Below, piece by piece: positions 45,982-55,386 of a stretch of DNA of 64,000 nt. The notes beneath the pieces are model-generated. The model had not been told where the DNA came from. It saw only the letters and a list, made by a program, of their open reading frames with translations, and ran no database searches. How positions within the stretch are numbered: position 1 is the first letter of the stretch; every line of letters starts with the position of its first letter. The DNA is taken from contig NZ_CP042806.1 in NCBI RefSeq assembly GCF_008000815.1, forward strand, positions 5,456,001-5,520,000, in the 5' to 3' direction. Origin of the DNA: Terriglobus albidus (lineage in GTDB: Bacteria; Acidobacteriota; Terriglobia; Terriglobales; Acidobacteriaceae). The position numbers were made by a program, and so were the translations under genes.

Positions 45982-46382
45982 CCATGCACTGTGTGCCCCA
46001 TCCATCGCATCGCGATGGGTGGAATATCACGCTACGCGGGACCATTGTTGCCGTGCAAAGCGAATCAGGGTGCATCAAAAATTACGGAAGCCAAGACGAT
46101 CGAACTATAGGACGGGCCTTCAGCCCTCTTACTCTTCTTGCCCCGGAGACCTGGGGCGTTGCCCCAGGCTGGTATAGAACGCGCCTTCAGCGCTCACAGT
46201 TGTCAGCAGCTTTTGTCATTTCGGAGCACGCGGGTTCCTAGCCAACTTCGTTGGATGAGGTGAAGCTGAGGGGGAAAAATCTGCTTTTCGCTCATCTTCT
46301 TTATCCGGGTGCCCCACTCACGGAGTTAGGGTGGGCTAGGCTCACCCCCAAATTCCAAAACGAATGTTGCCACAGAAACGAT
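45982..46382. repeat. Gap with family B and C repeats
   Basis: A 401-bp gap without genes. At about 45990-46030 is a family C repeat (GTGCCCCATCCATCGCATCG, palindrome CCATCGC-ATC-GCGATGG). At 46101-46195 is a plain family B repeat that lacks the extra palindrome found in the 7.4- and 48.0-kb copies (GCGCC goes directly to TTCAGCGC). A further palindrome CCAAC-TTC-GTTGG lies near 46240. Confidence 0.7.
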
Positions 46383-47642
46383 CTACTCCTCCGAACCCAA
46401 CGGCGCCAGCACTTCCACCGTCGCCATCGTGTCTGCTTCTTCGCCAACATCCGGCTTATGGATATCCGGCAGGAACCCGGTAAGCAGGCCAAGCGCAGGC
46501 AGCACCGAGCAGACCTTGTAGACGAAGTCGATGCTGGTGTGGTCCGCAAGTGCGCCAAGAACAGCCGCCCCTAATCCACCCAATCCAAACGCAAGCCCGA
46601 AGAACAGGCCGGAGACCATGCCGACCCGTCCAGGCAGGAGCTCCTGTGCATACACAAGAATGGCCGAGAATGCGGAAGCGATCACCAGCCCGATCACAAC
46701 ACTAAGCGCGACCGTAACCGGCAGAGCGACATAGGGTAACAACAGCGTGAGCGGCAGCACTCCCAGGATCGAGATCCAGATCACCTTCTTGCGCCCGATG
46801 CGATCGCCTACCGGACCACCGATCACCGTACCTGCTGCGACCGCCGCGAGAAACAGGAACAGGTAGAGCTGGGCATCGCGTTCGCCGGTATGGAAGTGCT
46901 GCATCAGATAGAAGACGTAATAACTGGTGATGCTGGCCAGATAGAAGTACTTTGACAGCGTCAGCAGAATCAGAACCGCCAGCGCCCCGCCAATCCGCTT
47001 CCGGCTGAGATTCAGTGTGTGCTTCACTGCAGCATGCTTCTTTTGAATCGCATGGCCGTGCAGCTTGTACCAATGTCCAAGACCTGTCAGCAGCACGATG
47101 CCAAAGAGCGCTGCCAAGGTAAACCACGCCAGGCTCTTCTGGCCTCGCGGAAGCACGACGAAGGCAATCAACAGAGGGCCAAGCGAAGAACCGAAGTTCC
47201 CTCCCACCTGGAAGACCGACTGCGCCATGCCATGCGCTCCGCCTGACGCCAGGCGCGCGAGCCGGGATGACTCCGGATGAAAGATCGACGAACCCACACC
47301 CAGCAGCGCGCCGCCAACCAGCAGCATTCCATAATTCTGCGCAAAGGCTAGAACCAGCAGACCGGACATGGAGATGGTCATACCAACCGGCAGCGAATAC
47401 GGCTGCGGCCTTCGATCGGTATAAAGCCCCACCAGCGGCTGCAGCAGCGATGCCGTGATCTGGAAGACCAGCGTGAGCGCGCCGATCTGGCCGAACGACA
47501 GGTGAAAGTTGCCTTTGAAGATGGGATATGCAGCGACAAAGAGTGACTGCAACATGTCGTTGAGCATGTGGCAGAGACTCGCTCCTCCCAGCACACGATA
47601 GGTTGCGGAGTTTTCCTTCGGATTTCGTATCGCTTCGCTCAT
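46383..47642 (-). CDS. fsr: Fosmidomycin-resistance-type MFS transporter
   Basis: A 12-helix major facilitator of about 419 residues. It matches the Fsr branch: LCHMLNDMLQSLFVAAYPIF in helix 1, QITASLLQPLVGLYTDRRP, GVGSSIFHPESSRLARLASG (the FHPE stretch is the hallmark), and GGPVGDRIGRKKVI between the halves. Fsr exports fosmidomycin in E. coli; natural substrates elsewhere are unknown. ATGs at 47642, 47648, 47666 and 47702 are possible; I prefer 47642, which has GGAA 6 bp before it. Confidence 0.9.
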   Translation of the reverse strand: MSEAIRNPKENSATYRVLGGASLCHMLNDMLQSLFVAAYPIFKGNFHLSFGQIGALTLVFQITASLLQPLVGLYTDRRPQPYSLPVGMTISMSGLLVLAFAQNYGMLLVGGALLGVGSSIFHPESSRLARLASGGAHGMAQSVFQVGGNFGSSLGPLLIAFVVLPRGQKSLAWFTLAALFGIVLLTGLGHWYKLHGHAIQKKHAAVKHTLNLSRKRIGGALAVLILLTLSKYFYLASITSYYVFYLMQHFHTGERDAQLYLFLFLAAVAAGTVIGGPVGDRIGRKKVIWISILGVLPLTLLLPYVALPVTVALSVVIGLVIASAFSAILVYAQELLPGRVGMVSGLFFGLAFGLGGLGAAVLGALADHTSIDFVYKVCSVLPALGLLTGFLPDIHKPDVGEEADTMATVEVLAPLGSEE

Positions 47643-47666
47643 GACCATTTCCGTATTTCTCTTCAT

Positions 47667-48292
47667 CTCGAACGATACAATCTCTTCAATGCGGCCCACC
47701 ACCCGTGTTGGGACAAATTCTTATGCGAATGGGCCATCGATTCTTTCGCTAAGGCGAAAGGGTGGGGTATCGCGCTGTGCGCGACCGCTTTTTTTGTTTT
47801 GTCATCCCGTAGGGATCTGCTTTTCCAAGGCGGCTGCACGCAGTTGCGGAGGCGTATCGATAAAATTTGCCTGGACTTAGCTCGAACTATAGGTCGGGCC
47901 TTCAGCCCTGTAACATCTTGTGGGCACTGAAACCTGGGGCGTTGCCCAGGCTGGTATGGAACGCGCCTTTCCACCCCAATGAACAAGTTCATTGGGGACC
48001 CGGCCTTCAGCGCTCAAAGGCATGGCACTTTTGTTTGTCATTTCGCAGCGACCGGGGTCCCCGGCCAGCGTGCTGGCTGGGGTGGGTCGACCGAAGGGAC
48101 CGGAGAAATCTGCTTTTCAACCAATATCTTTTCACCCGGAAGATTCTGGAAAAGCAGATCCCTTCGGGATGACAAATAAAAAGAACCCGCGCATAGGAAA
48201 CGCCTTCCCATAGAAGTTCGAGCGGTGTACTATCTTCTCCCATAGAAGTCCGAGTGGAGTCCGCTGGTCCGCAATCAAAGGAGGCGTCCCCG
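47667..48292. repeat. Gap with family B and D repeats
   Basis: About 600 bp without a gene. A 27-nt family D repeat occurs twice in opposite orientation, at 47801-47827 and 48147-48173 (GTCATCCCG-AGGGATCTGCTTTTCCA), with one mismatch. Between them is a family B copy (47881-48015) with an 11-bp-stem palindrome (CCCCAATGAAC-AA-GTTCATTGGGG, 47974-47997), and a further palindromic stretch with GCCAGCGTGCTGGC near 48062. Confidence 0.7.
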
Positions 48293-50926
48293 ATGACCTG
48301 GTTCCGTTTTTTCCGCCGCCAACGTTCAGACTCCGAGTTACAGCAGGAGATTCGCGCTTACGTCGAAGCCGAAACGGAAGAGAACATCGCCCGGGGAATG
48401 GCTCCGGAAGAGGCTCGGCGACGAGCCAACATTAAGTTCGGCAATCCCCAAAGCATTCGCGAAAAGCTTTGGCGGCAGAACACGGTGGCTGCAATCGACC
48501 ATCTGTGGCGAGACCTTGCGTATGCAGCCAGAACGTTGAAACGGACTCCTGGGTTTGCAGCGATCGCTATTCTCGTGATGGCTCTGGGCATCGGAGCCAA
48601 TGTGGCGCTGTTTACCGTGGTGCGCCACGTCCTGCTCAATCCCCTGCCCTTTTCCAACCCCAACCAACTGATTGCGTTGGACGAAACCTCCGGCCACGAC
48701 AAGAAAGACAGTGTCGCCGGCGGAGATTTCTACGACTGGCAAAGCGCATCCCACGGCTTTCAACAGATGGCGATCTGGCGATTCAGTGGTTACAACATCT
48801 CCGGCGATCGCAACGAGCTTCCGGAGTTCCTGCCGGCGATGACATGTTCCTGGAATCTGTTTTCCACTCTTGGCGTGCAACCCGCACTGGGCCGGTTGTT
48901 CGTCGATGCGGACGATACGGACAAGGCAGGCGTTACCGTGGTTCTTTCCTGGAGCCTCTTCAAACGCCGCTTCAATGCAGACCCGTCCATCATCGGAAAG
49001 ACGATCCGGCTTAATACATTCCCCTATACCGTCATCGGTGTACTTCCGCAGAGCTTCAGCTTTCCCGATCCAAAGGTCCAGTTGTGGGTTCCCTATTACA
49101 AAGGAACTCCCAGCATCATCCTGCATAGCCACTACAGCCATAACGGTCATGTGATTGCGCGCTTGAAACCTGACTACTCCGCGTCGCAGGCGGTTCAGGA
49201 AGTTCAGGCAATCCAGCGGGGAATCTATACACGCTTCTCGGGCACGGGTCCGGTCAGCTCCGAAGTTGTTTCGCAGCCATTGATCGACGACGTCGTCGGA
49301 GATACCAAAGCTCCGCTGTATCTTCTGATGGCCGCTGTAAGCTGTCTTCTGCTGATCGCCTGCCTGAACCTGTCGAACCTGCTGGTTGCCCGCGCTGTCG
49401 CCCGCCGTAAGGAGATGGCGGTGCGATCGGCACTGGGTGGGAGCCGAGTTCACCTGATCTGCCAGCAGATTACGGAGTGTGTCCTGATCTGTATCTCGGG
49501 CGGCATCCTTGGCGTCGGTCTTGCTCACCTGGCTGTTCGTTGGCTGACCAAATACTGGCTCAATCTGCCGCGGGCGGAAGCGATTCACATCGATGCCACT
49601 GTTCTCTTCTTCGCTCTCGGAGTGACTGCTTTCGCTGGAGCTGTGTCAGGAATTCTTCCGGCGCTGTTGTTCACCGACGCCAATGTTTCCACCGCCCTGC
49701 AAGACAGCCCCAGAACAGCCGGCAGCTCCTCATCCAAAGCTTCGCTACGCAAAGGACTCATGACGGTCGAATTCGGCATCACCGTCGTTCTGCTGATCTG
49801 CGCCGGCCTCTTGTTCAAGAGTTTTCTCCAGCTCGGCTCTGTCGATCCTGGCTGCGCCACCCGCAATGTCCTCACCATGCGTTACTTTCTACGCGGACAA
49901 ACCTATTCCAAGCCGGATCAGGTTATTTCGTTCCAGGAACAGCTTCTCGAGCGTGTCCGCCATCTGCCCGGTGTAACCGCCGCCGGACTCACGAATGTAG
50001 TTCCAGGCGATGGGCCCTACGGCGAGATGACCTTCACCATCCCGGAACACCCACCGCAGCCTCCGGAAAAACATGATTCTGCTCTCTTCCGCACGGCAGA
50101 TCCCGGCTACTTCCAGGCGATGCAGATTCCGCTTGTCGCGGGCCGCTTCTTCATCTCCACCGAACGGTTAGGCAACAGCAGCTTCGTCATCATCAACCAA
50201 AGGCTGGCGCATGAGTTCTTTCCCAACGAAGACCCCCTCGGAAAACATCTGGCCGTCAGCTGGCGCAGCCCATCGGCTGAAAAGCTGGAGATCGTCGGCA
50301 TCGTCGGTGACACGCGCCATCGGCTGAATGAGCCGGTCCAGAGCATGATGTGGTTCCCCATCCTCTCCGGAGCCCCCGGCGTCACCGCGGAGACAGCACT
50401 TGTCGTCCGCTCCACGACCGATCCAGCTCCGCTCTCCATCCCCATTCAGAAGTCCATCGCTGCGATTGATCCGGATCTTCCTGTCTCGAATGTCCTCACC
50501 ATGCAGGAGCTCCTTGGCAGGTCCATGGCCAGCTCCAGCTTCGAGACCAGCCTGCTGGGAGCATTCGCCACGCTCTCTCTGTTGCTTGCATCCGTGGGGC
50601 TGTTTGGAGTGCTCTCCTACCTCGTCGCCCAGCGGACAAGCGAGATCGGCATCCGCATCGCATTGGGTGCACAGCGGGAACAGGTGCTTCGGTTGATCCT
50701 GACCGATGGTTTGCGCCCGGCATTGGTCGGCCTGGCACTTGGGCTCTGCATCAGTGCCGCAGTGACACGCAAGCTCCAGTCGCAGCTTTACGGAACCCAT
50801 CCACTCGATCCTGCCGTCTTCGGACTGGTTGCGATCGCACTCCTGCTGGTTGCAGCCGCCGCCTGTACGTTTCCCGCGTGGCGGGCTTCACGGCTTGACC
50901 CAATCAAAGCACTGCGGATGGAGTGA
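48293..50926 (+). CDS. MacB/FtsX-type ABC permease, acidobacterial duplicated orphan permease (ADOP)
   Basis: An 877-residue permease; the ATG at 48293 has a perfect AGGAGG. Residues 1-65 are the ADOP prefix domain (SELQQEIRAYVEAETEENIA, ARRRANIKFGNPQSIREKLW). Then follows a duplicated MacB periplasmic domain plus FtsX membrane domain: GFAAIAILVMALGIGANVAL, LLIACLNLSNLLVARAVARR, and in the second half LASVGLFGVLSYLVAQRTSE and PLDPAVFGLVAIALLLVAAA. The end, ACTFPAWRASRLDPIKALRM, is typical. No ATPase gene and no PadR-type regulator adjoins it, which fits the orphan state. Function unknown. Confidence 0.93.
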   Translation: MTWFRFFRRQRSDSELQQEIRAYVEAETEENIARGMAPEEARRRANIKFGNPQSIREKLWRQNTVAAIDHLWRDLAYAARTLKRTPGFAAIAILVMALGIGANVALFTVVRHVLLNPLPFSNPNQLIALDETSGHDKKDSVAGGDFYDWQSASHGFQQMAIWRFSGYNISGDRNELPEFLPAMTCSWNLFSTLGVQPALGRLFVDADDTDKAGVTVVLSWSLFKRRFNADPSIIGKTIRLNTFPYTVIGVLPQSFSFPDPKVQLWVPYYKGTPSIILHSHYSHNGHVIARLKPDYSASQAVQEVQAIQRGIYTRFSGTGPVSSEVVSQPLIDDVVGDTKAPLYLLMAAVSCLLLIACLNLSNLLVARAVARRKEMAVRSALGGSRVHLICQQITECVLICISGGILGVGLAHLAVRWLTKYWLNLPRAEAIHIDATVLFFALGVTAFAGAVSGILPALLFTDANVSTALQDSPRTAGSSSSKASLRKGLMTVEFGITVVLLICAGLLFKSFLQLGSVDPGCATRNVLTMRYFLRGQTYSKPDQVISFQEQLLERVRHLPGVTAAGLTNVVPGDGPYGEMTFTIPEHPPQPPEKHDSALFRTADPGYFQAMQIPLVAGRFFISTERLGNSSFVIINQRLAHEFFPNEDPLGKHLAVSWRSPSAEKLEIVGIVGDTRHRLNEPVQSMMWFPILSGAPGVTAETALVVRSTTDPAPLSIPIQKSIAAIDPDLPVSNVLTMQELLGRSMASSSFETSLLGAFATLSLLLASVGLFGVLSYLVAQRTSEIGIRIALGAQREQVLRLILTDGLRPALVGLALGLCISAAVTRKLQSQLYGTHPLDPAVFGLVAIALLLVAAAACTFPAWRASRLDPIKALRME

Positions 50927-51013
50927 TGTCAGAGATTCACCTCTCTCGCGCGCTGCTCCCTGCTCGTTTGACTGGAAGGGTATGCAAAATGCCGGCTGCC
51001 TGTCAGAGATCCT

Positions 51014-52030
51014 TTACTCTCTCGCCGGCTCGTTGGGTGATGAGTTGGCATCCAGCCATGCGAGAAGACCACGAATGCTGCCTGTAGCTAACGCGATGCA
51101 GGAGTCGCCCGCACCGTAGTAGAGGCGGATCGTATCGCCATCCGGCTCTATGACCTGACCGCAAGGGAAAACAACATCTTTGACATCGCCTCCCCGCTCG
51201 TATGGAGCTTCAGGCCCAAACATCCAGGAATCTCCTCGCTGAAGACATAGATAGGGCTTTTCGAGATCAAATAGAGCGAGCCCCAGGCGATAGATACTGC
51301 CCGATGCCGTCCTTCGCACTCCGTGATAAAGCACCAGCCACCCCTTGTCCGTTTCAATCGGCGGAGAGCATAGACCTATTTTGTTGGCATCCCACCAGCC
51401 TCCACGCCGGGCCTCAAGCATGACTTTGTGGCTTCCCCAATGTCGTAGATCTGGAGAGTAAGAGATCCACATGTGCGTACCAAGGCTTGTCATTGGGCGG
51501 TGGATGAGAGCCCAGAAGCCGCCCATCTTGCGTGGTAACAAGGCAGCATCTTTATCTTCCGGCGGCATGATGACGCCAAGACGCTCGAAGCTCCGAAAGT
51601 CTGTCGTCAACGCGAGAGAGACCCCAGGACCGCCCCGTGCGTAGGAGGTATACGCAATGGCGTACTGCTCCAGTTCAGGCACGTAGGTAATTCTGGGATC
51701 TTCAATACCCCAGATCTCCTCAGGATACTCACGAGGGTTGGCCATCAGGGTCGGTTCCTCATCAATGCGCCAACCGTCGATTCCATTGACGGAACGAGCG
51801 GCGCACAGGTGCGACAGGCCTCTTCTGTCTTCCACACGGCAAAGCAACAGGACCTCGCCATCAGGCAGTCGTACGGCTCCTGCATTGAAGACACTGTTGA
51901 TGGGATACGGCCAATCGCTACGGCTCAGGATGGGATTACCAGAGTGACGCGTGAACAAAGATTCTTCCACGGACGGTTTTGATTCAGCTGAAGTGTCCGG
52001 CCATTCAGCCGGCAGAGCAATCGGAGTCAA
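51014..52030 (-). CDS. GH130-family glycosidase/phosphorylase
   Basis: A 338-residue five-bladed propeller enzyme related to beta-1,4-mannoside phosphorylases. Typical parts: NPILSRSDWPYPINSVFNAG near residue 33, LLLCRVEDRRGLSHL, the catalytic-region WGIEDPRITYV, RGGWWDANKIGLCSPPI and GWLVLYHGV. It overlaps the glycosyltransferase gene by 4 bp, so they are coupled. Such GT-GH130 pairs point to making or remodelling of a mannose-type glycan, but the substrate is inferred only. Confidence 0.88.
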   Translation of the reverse strand: MTPIALPAEWPDTSAESKPSVEESLFTRHSGNPILSRSDWPYPINSVFNAGAVRLPDGEVLLLCRVEDRRGLSHLCAARSVNGIDGWRIDEEPTLMANPREYPEEIWGIEDPRITYVPELEQYAIAYTSYARGGPGVSLALTTDFRSFERLGVIMPPEDKDAALLPRKMGGFWALIHRPMTSLGTHMWISYSPDLRHWGSHKVMLEARRGGWWDANKIGLCSPPIETDKGWLVLYHGVRRTASGSIYRLGLALFDLEKPYLCLQRGDSWMFGPEAPYERGGDVKDVVFPCGQVIEPDGDTIRLYYGAGDSCIALATGSIRGLLAWLDANSSPNEPARE

Positions 52031-54366
52031 CGGGGAACACTCATTTCCAGATGCGTGTGGGTGGAGCTTGTGATCTCAAAGTTCTGCATATCGAGAAGAG
52101 CCATGAGGAACGACAGGGTTGATTCAGCCCCCTGGTTTTCATTGACGCGGTCTGGATGCAGCCCGTCCCGGCAGCCGCCGGTAATTGGGTCGTAAAGCGC
52201 AATCTGCAGGTCGTTCTCTCCAAGGAACCAGCGGAAGGCGGATCTTGCTTCATCAAGCCATTGCTGCTGCTGCGTTATCCCGTAAGCAAGCAGGCACGAA
52301 GAGACTGTGCCACACGCCTCAATCGGTTGTTGATCGAAACGTGCCTTCATGCCGGCGGCAAACGCAAACCCTCTTGAGCCAATCGGAACAAAGGTGGCTT
52401 CGTCGCCTCGGTGCTGCTCTGCAAGAAGCCAACGCAGGGATTCCAATCCCGCTTCCACCATCCTCTGATTGTCACTACTGTCTCCTGCAAGAATGAGGGC
52501 CTGGGACAACCTGGCATTCGAATAGGCGAGAGTCTTCTCAAACCAGAGCCACTCCTTGCTGCGAGTGGCTTCATAGATCGTCAGCAGACGATTCGCGAGC
52601 TCGTTGCGGTAGCTTTGCACATAACGGTCTCCTGGAAACTTCTCCAGGTAACCTTGCATGCCCAAGATGGAAAACGCCCACGCCCGAGGACTTGTGAATG
52701 AAAGAGCAATTGCTGAAGCAGCTTCAAAAAGCCGCCCCGCCGCCAGGCGAAGCCCGGTGTCCCCCGTACTCGCCAAGACTGATCCTAATGCCCACAACGA
52801 ACGTCCGTGGCTATCTTCAGAGCCGACATCCTCCAACCACTCTCTGCCATAGCTGAGGAAGTTTCTGAACCTGCCGCTCTTTTCATTGAATGCAAGCCAC
52901 AGAAACGCAAGGTACCGCCGTGACAGGGCAACGTAGTCCTCGCAGCTTGTCAACGGAGAATTGTTGAGCCGCATGGTGACAATCAGTGCCCGGGCGTTGT
53001 CATCCGTCGTGTAGCCTTCACTGTAGTTTGGAAGAGTGAAGATGGCGTGTTGCAGGATGCCGGTATCGTCGGTCATCGTCTGCAGATGGCCACTATTGAA
53101 TTCCGGCAGTAGGTCCATCGCCTTCGCAGCGAAAAGATCAGAGAGTGCAGGACGTGGCCGCAACATACGCCCGATACGAGCGCGCTGAAAGCACGCTATA
53201 TAAGCCTGTGCTGTCTTCTGCCATGTTGTGCCGCGCGAGTAAAGGTAAGCCCGCTTGCGCATTGCGTGGCGGATCGCGCCATCATGCAACAGGCCGATTA
53301 CTGCTCCCGCGATAGCTTCGTGGTTATCGAATGGAACCAGTATGCCGCGGTCCCCAGCGAGAAGCTCCTTAGCATGCCAATACGGCGTAGAGATAACGGC
53401 TTTGCCTGCGCCCAGAGCGATTGCGAGCGTTCCGGAGACGACCTGCGCTTCTTGCCGGTACGGCGTGATGTAGATATCCGCGGAGCCAACATGCTCAAAG
53501 AGCTCTTCAGGATTGACAAAGCGGTTATGAAATACGACATGGGACGAAACGCCCAGATCTTCCGCCAGCCGCTGTAAGCCACTTCTGTAGCGCTCCCCTT
53601 CCGATCGCAGGACATGAGGGTGGGTAACGCCGCAGACAACGTAGACTACGTCTTTGTTTTCTTCAAGAATCCGTGGAAGAGCGCGAATGACGTTCTCAAT
53701 GCCTTTATTCGGCGAGAGGAGCCCGAACGTCAGTAAGACCTGCTTCCCTTCGGTCCCAAACAGATCTTTGAAGTAGTTTGGATCAGAAAACGGGAGATCC
53801 GGCACTCCATGGGGAATCATGTCGATCTTCTCAGCCGGCACGTCATAGACATCACGCAATAAGCCGGCGGCGTACTCACTCATGACGATTATCCGGTCTG
53901 AAAGAAAAACAATCTCATCCAGGACCTCACGCTGTTCACGATCCGGTTCACGAAGAACCGTGTGAAGGGTTGTCACCAGCGGCATTTTCAGCCTTCGGAG
54001 CAACGTGAGGATATATCGTCCAGCCGCTCCGCCATAGATACCGTACTCGTGCTGCAGGCAAACCAGATCGTTCCCATTGAAGTTCAGGAAGTCGCCGGCG
54101 CGCTCATAGGAAGACTCGTCTTCCTGCGTAATCTCCAGCCGCACGCGAGCAGGGTACTGATATGCGGAATCCGGATCGTTGACTGGAATGACGAAGAGTC
54201 CCAGGTCGGGATACTCACTCGCGATCGCATCGCTGAGGTCTGCCGTAAAGGTCGCAATACCACATTGGCGCGGCAGATGATTGCCGATCAAAGCGATTCG
54301 CGTGGGCAGGGGCAGCGCTACGCCTTCCAGGGGAATTGGATCATGCGGGAAACGCATACGAGCCAC
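52027..54366 (-). CDS. Two-domain glycosyltransferase (GT4 + helical C-terminal domain)
   Basis: A 779-residue protein. Residues about 20-400 form a GT-B glycosyltransferase of family 4: NHLPRQCGIATFTADL (the start of the fold), LVTTLHTVL, HGVPDLPFSD, LLTFGLLSPNKGIENVIRAL and YRQEAQVVSGTLAIALGAGK (E-x7-E region). Residues about 425-770 form a helical domain with toroid-like repeats (YTTDDNARALIVTMRL, EDVGSEDSHGRSLWALGSVL, GTVSSCLLAYGITQQQQWLD), as in (alpha/alpha)6 barrels. The second domain may trim or bind glycan. It is coupled to the GH130 gene. Confidence 0.88.
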   Translation of the reverse strand: MARMRFPHDPIPLEGVALPLPTRIALIGNHLPRQCGIATFTADLSDAIASEYPDLGLFVIPVNDPDSAYQYPARVRLEITQEDESSYERAGDFLNFNGNDLVCLQHEYGIYGGAAGRYILTLLRRLKMPLVTTLHTVLREPDREQREVLDEIVFLSDRIIVMSEYAAGLLRDVYDVPAEKIDMIPHGVPDLPFSDPNYFKDLFGTEGKQVLLTFGLLSPNKGIENVIRALPRILEENKDVVYVVCGVTHPHVLRSEGERYRSGLQRLAEDLGVSSHVVFHNRFVNPEELFEHVGSADIYITPYRQEAQVVSGTLAIALGAGKAVISTPYWHAKELLAGDRGILVPFDNHEAIAGAVIGLLHDGAIRHAMRKRAYLYSRGTTWQKTAQAYIACFQRARIGRMLRPRPALSDLFAAKAMDLLPEFNSGHLQTMTDDTGILQHAIFTLPNYSEGYTTDDNARALIVTMRLNNSPLTSCEDYVALSRRYLAFLWLAFNEKSGRFRNFLSYGREWLEDVGSEDSHGRSLWALGSVLASTGDTGLRLAAGRLFEAASAIALSFTSPRAWAFSILGMQGYLEKFPGDRYVQSYRNELANRLLTIYEATRSKEWLWFEKTLAYSNARLSQALILAGDSSDNQRMVEAGLESLRWLLAEQHRGDEATFVPIGSRGFAFAAGMKARFDQQPIEACGTVSSCLLAYGITQQQQWLDEARSAFRWFLGENDLQIALYDPITGGCRDGLHPDRVNENQGAESTLSFLMALLDMQNFEITSSTHTHLEMSVPR

Positions 54367-54440
54367 CTTTCACGAATCAGCATCGCGCCTTTGAGGATGT
54401 GAATCGACCTGCCCTTCTCTGGGCCGGCATGCTTGATCCT

Positions 54441-54842
54441 TTAGACCAGGACTTCTCGAAGGAGCATCTCGTCGACAAGCCCCAGGGAGGATTGGGGCTG
54501 AATCTGTCGCGTATGCAGCGTCACCTTGGCTACATAGAATCCCGGATATTTGGTTATCCTTACCGGACCTAATTCAGCCGTGTTGAAGCGAGCATGAATC
54601 CGATTCAGAGCCAGAGCAGCGGCATGGTCACATGCTGCCGCTTCTGACAGGCCTGCCGCCATACCGGCGGCGGACTCTACCAGCCAGACAAAGTGCCAGC
54701 CGGCCTGCCGGATCACTCTATCCATAGTGTTCACCGTCGTTGTTCCGACAGCCATCCATCCTTCACTGAAAGATTTCTGTACAAAGTCAACGTTGTCCGG
54801 CAAAACTGTACCGATACGGAGGAAAATCGCAGGAAGGTTCAC
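54441..54842 (-). CDS. Hypothetical protein, 133 aa
   Basis: A GTG-start protein that overlaps the stop of the gene upstream (GTGA), which supports both. The central part reads SFSEGWMAVGTTTVNTMDRV and QAGWHFVWLVESAAGMAAGL; the C-terminal half is beta-rich (RITKYPGFYVAKVTLHTRQI). No family recognised with certainty, no signal peptide. It precedes the two-domain glycosyltransferase by 74 bp on the same strand. Confidence 0.68.
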   Translation of the reverse strand: MNLPAIFLRIGTVLPDNVDFVQKSFSEGWMAVGTTTVNTMDRVIRQAGWHFVWLVESAAGMAAGLSEAAACDHAAALALNRIHARFNTAELGPVRITKYPGFYVAKVTLHTRQIQPQSSLGLVDEMLLREVLV

Positions 54843-55042
54843 GCCGGCCGTTTTCTGGTCGCGATCACAGCGAGCGACCCCTCGGGATCAAGAGCGCCCT
54901 GCGTTTCAGATTCATTCTCCAACGGTGATTTCTCGATGGAATTTCCTGTTGCATCAGGTTCGGACTCTGGCTTGAAAGGAAAGATGTTCTTATGGGGTTT
55001 GCGCCGCAGATGATTCTTTACATCAGAAGTTTTGCCAATCAT
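54839..55042 (-). CDS. Small basic hypothetical protein, 67 aa
   Basis: A 67-residue protein, highly polar: MIGKTSDVKNHLRRKPHKNI at the start, then an acidic Ser/Glu/Pro-rich stretch. GGAG lies 7 bp before the ATG at 55042 (the frame is open to 55147). Its stop overlaps the GTG of the 133-residue protein. First gene of the operon that ends with the GH130 enzyme. Probably disordered. Role unknown. Confidence 0.55.
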   Translation of the reverse strand: MIGKTSDVKNHLRRKPHKNIFPFKPESEPDATGNSIEKSPLENESETQGALDPEGSLAVIATRKRPA

Positions 55043-55386
55043 GGGGAGTCTCCAGCTATTCGGTTGCTTACTTGAAAGGTGCTCGTCTGGAGCAAAAGCA
55101 ATGAACCGCTGAAGGCGAGAAACGAAAATCTTGGCTACTTGTTTCAAGCATACGCTTCCAGATAGCAGCGTGCCGCCGCAAACGAAATATATAAATCCGC
55201 TCTTTTCGCTATCTTGGTTGAAGAAACCATGACACTATAGATCGCACTTTGTCCCAGAATCGACGCAGTGGGCTGGCATTTGCCGCGAATCACCGGGTGC
55301 CGCAATAACTTTGTCCTTTTCTCGCGCTCTGCCTCATCACTCATCCAAAAGCAGACAACATCGGGTGTTCTGAACAATTAAATGAC

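Noticed and set aside
55144-55377. 77-codon minus-strand frame between the glycan operon and the Cys-repeat gene
   Set aside because: No recognised pattern, no good start signal and no coupling to neighbours; possible but not supported.
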